Source of the DNA: Promethearchaeota archaeon
GTDB lineage: Archaea; Asgardarchaeota; Lokiarchaeia; Sigynarchaeales; SOKP01
Assembly (NCBI GenBank): GCA_030620005.1
Contig: JAUXAJ010000167.1
Coordinates: 1-11,681, forward strand
Direction: 5' to 3'
DNA length: 11,681 nt
Of the stretch, positions 1-5,984 are shown one piece after another. Positions within the stretch are counted from its first letter, which is position 1. Every line of letters begins with the position of its first letter. The position numbers were made by a program, and so were the translations under genes. A model generated the notes under the pieces. It was given only the letters and a program-made list of their open reading frames with translations. It had not been told where the DNA came from and did no database searches.

Positions 1-416
1 TCTGCTCGTTCGAAGCAATTAATGGCACATCCTATAGCATCACCAAAAGAAATCTCTTCAAGAGACAAATCATTTCTTACAATTAGAAGTGCTCCATATA
101 ATTCATCCTTCCCGTGTCCAATTACATTTATGTGTGTAGAATATTCAGCATAACCCTGGCCCATTCGAGCTAGATGGTCGCCTTCAGATATTCCTTCTAC
201 ATCTTTTCCGACTTCTATCGCAATTGCACCAGTTTCATGCCCGTGACCTCCAGGTTCGTGGGCAATTATCCAGTGATCACCCTCAAATATTCCAACATCG
301 CTCCCACATATGCCAACAGAAATAATTTCTGTTAATATTTCTTTAGGTCCTGGTTTAGGAACATCTACTTCTATTAAATCAACCTTCCAAGGTTCTGGAA
401 ACAACAAAGCTCTCAT
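1..416 (-). CDS. Zinc-dependent medium-chain alcohol/polyol dehydrogenase, N-terminal part (3' end cut by window edge)
   Basis: The reverse strand reads 138 codons from an ATG at 416 and runs off the window. The start (MRALLFPEPWKVDLIEVDVP) and the motif VGICGSD followed by GHGHETG are the GroES-like catalytic domain of the MDR superfamily. C37 and H60-E61 would be the catalytic zinc ligands. Family members oxidise alcohols, sugars or polyols with NAD(P); the Rossmann domain lies outside the window, so cofactor and substrate cannot be read. The four-cysteine structural-zinc loop expected near residues 90-115 is absent: the chain goes from GYAEYSTHINVIG straight into the LSLEEISFGDAIGCAINC stretch. 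An in-frame TTG at 426-428 could extend the start slightly, but ATG fits the family. The gene lies 59 bases after the upstream glycoside hydrolase on the same strand, so co-transcription and a sugar or polyol substrate are likely inferences. Confidence 0.85.
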   Translation of the reverse strand, partial: MRALLFPEPWKVDLIEVDVPKPGPKEILTEIISVGICGSDVGIFEGDHWIIAHEPGGHGHETGAIAIEVGKDVEGISEGDHLARMGQGYAEYSTHINVIGHGKDELYGALLIVRNDLSLEEISFGDAIGCAINCFERA

Positions 417-475
417 TTTATCTTTCAACTTATTGACCTAACTATATTGATTTTTTATAAAAATATTGACAATTT

Positions 476-3286
476 TTATCTACCTTTAATTCCATCTATT
501 AAAAGTTTTAATAACATTCCCAAACCCATTTTAGGTAAAAAAGGTTTAATCTCATTACGATTAGGGTCAAGATCCTTATTTACCAATTTTACCCATTCCA
601 AGTAAGGTAAATCCATTATATCTTGAATGTCGTTTTCTTTTTTCAATTGATTTGCAATTATATCATATTTAGAATAGTTTTCAATAATATTTGAATCACC
701 TTTTTTGCCGATAATTGTAAGTGGTGGAAATGAGAAGTGATTTGCAAAGGAGATTATTGATTCCAGAGGCTTATCTCCCGAATAAGGAGCAATTACGAGC
801 TCAAAAGAAATGCTTTTACCATTAAAAGAGGGTGCTGTAGAACGGTAAGTTGTAGAAACTTTTGGAGCAAATTCTTGACCATGTCCGGTTCCAAATGTCC
901 AATGATGGAGCATTTTTCCCCAATAGGTCCCAAATGGATTTATTCTAATTTGTTGTCCTTTCTTGGGAACATCACCAAAACCTTTATCCTTAATTTTTAT
1001 CGGAGAAAATGCAAAATTGGCTGCTTCCAAAGAATTAAATCCGATTAGCATTCCCATATTAGTCTTATTAGACATGCTCATATATCCATCACTCATGTTC
1101 GCTACAAGACAATCAATATTTTTGTTCTTAGAATCCACTTCTCGCATGTCAAGGTCGAAGTAAGTGATATGACCTAAAAAGTTGTGTTTCCAGATACGGA
1201 GGGAAGTCCCATTACCAATTATGCATGGTCTTATTTCACAAGGCGAGATTTCTTTCCATTTAGCATTGAATTGCTCTTGAACACTGGTGGCGCTATCCAT
1301 ACTTATTTCCTCTCCCTTAATATAGGGTAATTTCATTTTAACTTTAACAAAAAGTTTTGCTAATACGGAATAGACAGTGATAACCTTTTCAACCCAAATT
1401 TTAGCGTTAGGTCTGATTTCAAATTCACTTTTTATTTTTATAGACGCTGAGAAATTGTCTGAGCCATCTCTAATTACAATAATTTCATCTTTTTTGGAAC
1501 AATATCTTTTACCTTTCTTTTTACCAAATCTAACGGATGATTCTAAAAAGTTTGGGCAGCCATAATCCTTACCATCAAACTTAAACGATATAATTTTTCC
1601 TTTATCATTAAATTCCAACTTAACATTTTCGTTTTCAATTATTTTTTTTGTAGCTCTTAATGGTTTATTTTCATTAATCTGTTGATGTGACATATTTTCG
1701 ACGGATAAAAGAGTAGTATAATATCCTTTTTTCTCAAAATTAGATTTAGAAAGCAAAGCTTCTATTTTTAATCTTGAATTATCCTCGTTTGGATATATGG
1801 AGTGTTGAAAATTTCCGAAAAACCCACCTTTAAAGGCCACTTTCATGTTTTTACTTCTAATAACTTCTGTTAATTCATCAGGTATTTCTGATTTAATTAA
1901 TACGTGTGATTTTACTGGTTTTTTTTCCTTTCCTGAGACACCTCTATTGATCACTGGAATAACCATCATGAAATATTTTTCAGGTTTTAAAAGTTCAATC
2001 TCTTTTTCAATTTTCTCCTCGATTGCCAAATTTGCCGCATTATAAGCCGCCTGATGAGCATTTAAAGCATAAATCATGGCTGTTTTGTGTCTATGTTGAT
2101 GAAGTAAAGGCATTGACATTCCAAAATTAGTTGTTGATGCGAATAATAATTTATTTTTGATATATGTGTTAGTGGAATCATTACCGTCCCTAATATATTC
2201 TTTAATTTTTGATTTTGCTTGATCTGACAATCCTATATCGCTTAAAGTGTCAGAAATACATTTTAACCATCTTGCTTGTTGTCCAACAGTCCAAAACTCC
2301 GTATTAATGGGTTTTTGAGCCCAATTGTAGAATCCATTAAAACACCCATCGGCAACATCTTCTCGCAAGATGACTTCACCGTGTATTTTGAGCCTTGGAA
2401 TGACATCCAACAAATTACCAAATTCTACAAATTCAAATCGATCAACTACTTCAGCAATTTCCATCAAACCACGAGAATTTGGCATCCACTGTAATAGGCT
2501 AGGTAATTTTATTCCTATCCAAGTATTATCATCCATATCGATATTTAGGAATAATAAGGCGTGCTCTTCAATTTCTCCACTTGCTTGCTTCTTTCTTATA
2601 AGCTCTAACCACTTATTAATCGAAAGATTATCATAAATATCTCCGAATCCATACATCGGAATCCCCAGTATTGAAGCGTTTGAAACTGATGATTTAAATT
2701 TTATTAGACCATGCATCTGGTTCCAATCAAGACGAGGATTTAAGAATGGTCTTGCAATATCAAACGGGACAACCGAATAATACATGGCAAACCCTTCAAT
2801 TCCGAGTTGTTGGTATTGTTCAATCATGCCTTGTGTGAACATTGACTCTTGAGTGCGAGCATAAGGAGCAATTCGCCCGGGAAATAATTGTTTTAAACCA
2901 ATTCCCATGGAATTTTCTAAAAGCCATTCATGATCTGTTCTAAATTCTTCAGTATCCAGAAACGGCTGTCCAACATTTCCCCAAGAACCAATTAAAACTT
3001 CGTCTTTACCCTTCTTGCATCTTTCAATGATTCTTTTAAGTACATCTTCTTGGTATTCTTTTTGGAGTTGAATACTCCAAAATGTGTCCCCGTAATCCCA
3101 ACAAATATTTGTTCTGCCTCCACATAATCCCTTCTCTTCGATGTTATCTAGTTGGTCTAAAATCTTTTCCATTATTCTAATATCTTGACCAAAACCAGAT
3201 TCCCCTAGTGAATCTCCTCTATAAGAATGATAATAGTTAATATGTGGCGATAATATAAGGAAAATTTTTTTATCTTCTAACTCCAT
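476..3286 (-). CDS. Putative glycoside hydrolase, GH57/GH38-like barrel with GH38-type beta-sandwich C-terminal region
   Basis: This 936-residue protein has no signal peptide or membrane segment and is probably cytosolic. The N-terminal half looks like a GH38/GH57/deacetylase-type barrel: SPHINYYHS near residue 13, ICWDYGDTFW at 61-70, VLIGSWGN at 97-104, and PYARTQESMFTQGM at 141-154 followed by a LGIEGFAMYY strand, which recalls the GH57 region around its glutamate nucleophile (E147 here). NIDMDDNTW at 248-256 offers acidic residues. The C-terminal half has GH38-like sandwich signatures: IENENVKLEFNDKGKIISF at 550-568 and WVEKVITVY at 631-639. It lacks the usual GH38 WQIDPFG nucleophile motif. 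An alpha-mannosidase-like exo-glycosidase is the best guess; substrate and exact family are uncertain. It is the first gene of a probable two-gene unit with the dehydrogenase. No clear Shine-Dalgarno precedes the ATG. Confidence 0.65.
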   Translation of the reverse strand: MELEDKKIFLILSPHINYYHSYRGDSLGESGFGQDIRIMEKILDQLDNIEEKGLCGGRTNICWDYGDTFWSIQLQKEYQEDVLKRIIERCKKGKDEVLIGSWGNVGQPFLDTEEFRTDHEWLLENSMGIGLKQLFPGRIAPYARTQESMFTQGMIEQYQQLGIEGFAMYYSVVPFDIARPFLNPRLDWNQMHGLIKFKSSVSNASILGIPMYGFGDIYDNLSINKWLELIRKKQASGEIEEHALLFLNIDMDDNTWIGIKLPSLLQWMPNSRGLMEIAEVVDRFEFVEFGNLLDVIPRLKIHGEVILREDVADGCFNGFYNWAQKPINTEFWTVGQQARWLKCISDTLSDIGLSDQAKSKIKEYIRDGNDSTNTYIKNKLLFASTTNFGMSMPLLHQHRHKTAMIYALNAHQAAYNAANLAIEEKIEKEIELLKPEKYFMMVIPVINRGVSGKEKKPVKSHVLIKSEIPDELTEVIRSKNMKVAFKGGFFGNFQHSIYPNEDNSRLKIEALLSKSNFEKKGYYTTLLSVENMSHQQINENKPLRATKKIIENENVKLEFNDKGKIISFKFDGKDYGCPNFLESSVRFGKKKGKRYCSKKDEIIVIRDGSDNFSASIKIKSEFEIRPNAKIWVEKVITVYSVLAKLFVKVKMKLPYIKGEEISMDSATSVQEQFNAKWKEISPCEIRPCIIGNGTSLRIWKHNFLGHITYFDLDMREVDSKNKNIDCLVANMSDGYMSMSNKTNMGMLIGFNSLEAANFAFSPIKIKDKGFGDVPKKGQQIRINPFGTYWGKMLHHWTFGTGHGQEFAPKVSTTYRSTAPSFNGKSISFELVIAPYSGDKPLESIISFANHFSFPPLTIIGKKGDSNIIENYSKYDIIANQLKKENDIQDIMDLPYLEWVKLVNKDLDPNRNEIKPFLPKMGLGMLLKLLIDGIKGR

Positions 3287-3339
3287 ATCATATCATAAAA
3301 AAATTCTTTTTTTACTCTAAATCCAAATCAAATCAATCT

Positions 3340-3358
3340 GATTATTTAAATTAATTAA
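3340..3358 (-). promoter_or_regulatory. Possible TATA-box region for the GH57/38-like gene
   Basis: On the minus strand a TTTAAATA-like element lies about 60 bases before the ATG at 3286, which would give a leader of roughly 30 bases. The surrounding DNA is almost pure A/T, so this is a weak call. Confidence 0.25.
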
Positions 3359-3364
3359 TAAAAA

Positions 3365-3380
3365 GTTTAAAAATTTTAAT
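3365..3380 (+). promoter_or_regulatory. Possible TATA box for the small ORF at 3424
   Basis: The stretch GTTTAAAAATTTTAAT sits about 55 bases before the ATG at 3424. It is archaeal TATA-like, but it lies in very A/T-rich DNA shared with the divergent upstream gene, so the call is weak. Confidence 0.25.
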
Positions 3381-3423
3381 AAAATCATATAAATGATGAG
3401 ATCTAATTGAAATCAAGGATGAC

Positions 3424-3570
3424 ATGAACAGATTGAAAGAAATCTTGAAAAATGATGAAATTAGTGATAATGCTAAAGTTGCTTTTAGATCTGCTAATTA
3501 TTTTTATGAAAAGCTTATAAAAGGTTGTTACACAGAAACTTACAATAAGAAAAGAAATTATGACAGATAA
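3424..3570 (+). CDS. Small protein of 48 residues, unknown (possible HEPN-like remnant)
   Basis: An ATG preceded by AAGGATGAC (Shine-Dalgarno-like, 5-base spacing) opens a 48-codon frame that ends in TAA. The product is charged and probably helical; the centre reads AFRSANYFYEKLIKGCYTE. I do not recognise a family. The spacing of A, L, G and Y residues recalls the start of HEPN-type helices (A-x-LLE-x-G-x-Y-x-A), and the next genes are toxin-antitoxin parts, so it may be the stump of another HEPN gene or a small regulator of the following pair. No frame continues it past the TAA. It lies 77 bases ahead of the DUF433 gene and ends just before the palindrome at 3583-3601. It may equally be a non-functional frame. 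Confidence 0.35.
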   Translation: MNRLKEILKNDEISDNAKVAFRSANYFYEKLIKGCYTETYNKKRNYDR

Positions 3571-3582
3571 TTATTAATTAAG

Positions 3583-3601
3583 ATTTGATTATATATCAAA
3601 T
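3583..3601 (+). promoter_or_regulatory. Palindromic operator over a TATA-like box, upstream of the DUF433/DUF5615 pair
   Basis: ATTTGAT-TATAT-ATCAAAT is a perfect 7-base inverted repeat with a 5-base A/T spacer. Its centre is TATA-like and lies 55 bases before the antitoxin ATG, which would place transcription start near 3618. Many antitoxins repress their own operon by binding a palindrome over the promoter, and DUF433 proteins have a helix-turn-helix-like fold, so an autoregulatory operator is a reasonable inference. Confidence 0.45.
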
Positions 3602-3647
3602 GAAGAGAAAAGTTTTATTTAGATTTTAATGAAGGGATTTCAAAACG

Positions 3648-3881
3648 ATGATTAATGAAGAACGGATTGAAATAAATCCAGAAATATGTCACGGGAAACC
3701 TCGTATTAAAGGAACGAGGATAATGATTTCAATAATTCTTGAATGGTTAGAGGCGGGAAAAAGTTTCGAGGAGATAATTAAAGCATATCCGATTTTATCT
3801 AATAAAGATATTTCAGCCGCAATTAGATATGCAAGAAAGTTTCTCGAGGAAGAGAGCAGTGCCAGCATCTCCCAGTTTTAG
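3648..3881 (+). CDS. DUF433 family antitoxin
   Basis: This 77-residue protein carries the full DUF433 signature: INPEICHGKPRIKGTRI at residues 9-25, then IILEWLEAGKSFEEIIKAYP and LSNKDISAAIRYARKFL. The family has a small winged or helix-turn-helix-like fold and is found next to DUF5615 PIN-like toxins, where it acts as the presumed DNA-binding antitoxin. Its length is normal for the family and the gene looks intact. The next gene overlaps its 3' end in another frame, which is the usual arrangement for translationally coupled antitoxin-toxin pairs. A weak purine-rich AAGGGAT lies about 13 bases before the ATG. The palindrome at 3583-3601 is the likely autoregulatory site. Family assignment is firm; the antitoxin role is inferred from the pairing. 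Confidence 0.9.
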   Translation: MINEERIEINPEICHGKPRIKGTRIMISIILEWLEAGKSFEEIIKAYPILSNKDISAAIRYARKFLEEESSASISQF

Positions 3882-4227
3882 ATTTTTATTAGATGAGAAT
3901 GTATCTAATAATCTTAAGCGGTTCTTAATTATAAAAGGACATGATGTCGTTACCGTCCAAGAGTTAAATAAGAGAGGTACAAAAAATAGTGAATTAATAG
4001 AATTAATAAGGTTAAAAAATAGAATCCTTATTTCATATGATAAAGATTTCATCTATTTTAAGCACGAGATTGATAACTTCTTAATTATTATTGATATTCA
4101 TCCTTTAATTGATGAGAATGTACTTCCTATTTTTGAAAAATGTCTAAAATCGTTAAATCTCGAAGATTTAAAGGATAAATTCATTATATTGAAAAAGGAT
4201 AATATAATTTTTAAAAAGAAAAGTTAG
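3859..4227 (+). CDS. DUF5615 PIN-like toxin (putative ribonuclease)
   Basis: With the GTG start this is 122 residues beginning MPASPSFRFLLDENVS. The FLLDEN motif (D12, E13), the acidic residue E45 in NSELIEL, and SYDKDF (D61, D63) match the DUF5615/Mut7-C-like PIN-related family, whose members are presumed metal-dependent RNases. The hydrophobic strand FLIIIDI and the C-terminal helix are present, so the chain looks complete. I chose GTG because GAGGAAGAG lies just upstream at 3846-3854 and because family members usually begin within a few residues of the first strand. An in-frame ATG at 3829 would add ten residues and has no Shine-Dalgarno. The start lies inside the DUF433 gene (23-base overlap), which indicates coupled translation of antitoxin then toxin. 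Confidence 0.85.
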   Translation: MPASPSFRFLLDENVSNNLKRFLIIKGHDVVTVQELNKRGTKNSELIELIRLKNRILISYDKDFIYFKHEIDNFLIIIDIHPLIDENVLPIFEKCLKSLNLEDLKDKFIILKKDNIIFKKKS

Positions 4228-4267
4228 TTTTTAAATCGTTAGAAATAATATAAGTATTTGAAAATAA

Positions 4268-4480
4268 TTTAAAATTCTTGGCTCTTACTCTCGTGGTGAA
4301 GATACATCAAAAAGTGACATAGATATTTTTGTAGAACTCGTTGAACCCCTCGGATGGGAATTTTTTGATTTAAAAGAATTTTTAGAAGATATTTTAGCAA
4401 AAAAGATTGATTTAGTTACTGAAAATGCAATTAGGGATAGTATGAAAGAAAAGATCTTAAATGAAGTGATTTATTTTTAA
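4268..4480 (+). pseudogene. MntA-like minimal nucleotidyltransferase (MNT domain), N-terminally truncated remnant
   Basis: The frame reads FKILGSYSRGEDTSKSDID and then IFVELVEPLGWEFFDLKEF, continuing to KILNEVIYF and TAA. GSYSRGE with SDID is the nucleotidyltransferase active site (GS-x9-D-x-D) of MNT domain proteins, which pair with HEPN toxins. In-frame stops lie immediately before it (TAA at 4265-4267, TGA at 4259-4261), and no ATG exists between the end of the toxin gene and this point, so the N-terminal helix of roughly 20-30 residues and the start codon are missing. The active site and C-terminus are intact, which suggests recent or partial loss. It is followed directly by a HepT-like fragment. 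Translation from a non-standard codon or after read-through is possible but not supported. Confidence 0.75.
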
Positions 4481-4596
4481 TTAAAAGAAATCTAAATCTC
4501 TTTATTGATGACATTCTTGAAGCTATCATTGGAAGATGTAAATGTTTCACTAATATAAATAATATCCAGATTTGTAGAAGATTTCAAAAACTATGA
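4480..4596 (+). pseudogene. HepT (DUF86, HEPN toxin) N-terminal remnant
   Basis: The 37 codons from 4483 read KRNLNLFIDDILEAI and go on to a TGA at 4594. The first 15 residues match the start of HepT/DUF86 proteins (consensus-like MKRDxxLYLEDILEAI). The codon where the ATG should be is ATT at 4480-4482. It overlaps the TAA of the nucleotidyltransferase exactly as TAATG would in an intact operon, so one G-to-T change would explain the loss of start. After about residue 17 the similarity fades. The RX4-6H RNase motif, normally near the C-terminus of a protein of about 110-140 residues, is absent. I read this as a dead gene left from an MntA-HepT toxin-antitoxin pair. Confidence 0.65.
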
Positions 4597-4611
4597 ATAA
4601 CCCTATATGAT

Positions 4612-5961
4612 ATGATGGAAAAAAAAGAAGGAATTGATGTAGAAGAAAAAGTTAAACAATATAGTTTAGGAATACCAAGATATTTAATTCTATTGTTAGG
4701 ATTGATGGGTGTTGGGGCACAAATCTTCGGATATTTTGAAGCTCAATTACTTAACACATATATCGATCATGTCCTTGGATTAGAACCAATTTTCATAGCT
4801 ATAATGGTCAGTTCATCGGCAGTAATGGGATTAATATTTTTATTCGTTTTCGGTATAATTAGCGACAATACTCGTTCTAGATTCGGACGCAGAAGGCCTT
4901 ACCTTCTCTTTGGGGGGTTAATTATGGGAATAGGTATCATTCTATTTAGTCTTTCGACCACTTTCTTCTGGTGTTATTTTCTTGATGTCGTAATAATTGG
5001 AATTGCTTCAAATGCATATTACGCTGCCCAAAGAGTCTTGGTTCCAGATTTGGTTGAGTTAAAATATCGTGGAAGGGTGAATGGAATAGTAAATATATTA
5101 TCATTTCTAGGCTTACTCATTCCTATTATTTTAACCTTCATTATAAGTGATGTTTATACAATTCCTAACCCAGATCCTTTAGAAACAGGTAATATATTAA
5201 CTCAAGAGGGGCACATAATTCTTTTATCCATTGGGGGATTAACTATTATTTCTTGTGGTATCATGGGATTTCTCTTCATAAAAGATAAAATAGCTGCTTC
5301 AGATCTGCCTCCAAAGAAAAGATTTAATGAAGAACTTAAAGAAACCTTTAATGTTAAAGAGTTAAAGAAGCAAAAAGAATTTTTTAGGCTTATATTAGCA
5401 ATGACAATTTTCATGTCAGGTGCCAGTGCCATAATATCTTATATCTTTAATTTCATCTTTTCGTTAGGAATTAGCGGGATAGATTTTATTATAATTTTCG
5501 GAATCTCAGGACCGGTATTAATTATTTCAATTTTACTCTTGGGAAAATTAACAGATAAGGTAGGAAGAAGGAAAATCGTTGTACCTACTATACTTATCTC
5601 TTGTATTGGTTTCTTCATGATACCAATCTTGACGGAAAGTAATCAAATGAATAGTATTTTATTTGGTATTTCTTTTTCTTTAATTCTGATTGGTATTTTA
5701 GGAGTTGTCGTTCCTCTTAATACTTGGTCGCAAGATTTGCTGCCCGAGGGCAAAAAAGGGCAATTTCTCGGGATTTTTAATATTGTTAACACAGTTAGCC
5801 AGATCATTGGTTCGATGTCTGCTGGAATTGTCGCTACTGCATTAAGAGGTATTGTAGTAAATCCAATGGCGTGGATATTTGTAATAGCCCCAATTTTTTT
5901 TATTGTAAGCATACCGTTCTTTTTAAGGGTAAAAGAAACTTTAATGCTAAACCAAACTTGA
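4612..5961 (+). CDS. MFS_2 / GPH-family sugar:cation symporter (MelB-like)
   Basis: This 449-residue membrane protein has about twelve hydrophobic segments (roughly 22-42, 57-80, 98-115, 119-138, 160-180, 203-223, 258-280, 290-311, 322-341, 349-368, 386-408 and 418-437). The loop GIISDNTRSRFGRRRP at 81-96 is the hallmark of the glycoside-pentoside-hexuronide (GPH) group, and its counterpart GKLTDKVGRRK occurs at 311-321 in the second half. PDLVELKYRGRVNGI at 145-159 is also typical of the family. Family members import sugars or glycosides with Na+ or H+. The substrate cannot be read from sequence; the flanking GH20 and GH57/38-like hydrolases make an oligosaccharide or amino-sugar glycoside likely. 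The start could be either of two adjacent ATGs (4612 or 4615). No Shine-Dalgarno is visible. The gene converges on the GH20 gene with a 23-base gap. Confidence 0.9.
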   Translation: MMEKKEGIDVEEKVKQYSLGIPRYLILLLGLMGVGAQIFGYFEAQLLNTYIDHVLGLEPIFIAIMVSSSAVMGLIFLFVFGIISDNTRSRFGRRRPYLLFGGLIMGIGIILFSLSTTFFWCYFLDVVIIGIASNAYYAAQRVLVPDLVELKYRGRVNGIVNILSFLGLLIPIILTFIISDVYTIPNPDPLETGNILTQEGHIILLSIGGLTIISCGIMGFLFIKDKIAASDLPPKKRFNEELKETFNVKELKKQKEFFRLILAMTIFMSGASAIISYIFNFIFSLGISGIDFIIIFGISGPVLIISILLLGKLTDKVGRRKIVVPTILISCIGFFMIPILTESNQMNSILFGISFSLILIGILGVVVPLNTWSQDLLPEGKKGQFLGIFNIVNTVSQIIGSMSAGIVATALRGIVVNPMAWIFVIAPIFFIVSIPFFLRVKETLMLNQT

Positions 5962-5984
5962 ATTTAATTAAAGATCAAATTGTT

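Noticed and set aside
963..2636. Several 60-90-codon plus-strand frames within the large hydrolase gene
   Set aside because: All are shadows of the 936-codon minus-strand gene and lack start signals or family patterns.
3829..3858. Upstream ATG start for the DUF5615 toxin
   Set aside because: No Shine-Dalgarno precedes it, and it adds ten residues not expected before the first strand. The GTG at 3859 follows GAGGAAGAG. The ATG remains possible.
3813..4052. 79-codon minus-strand frame across the antitoxin-toxin junction
   Set aside because: It is antisense to two recognised gene families and has no recognisable features of its own.
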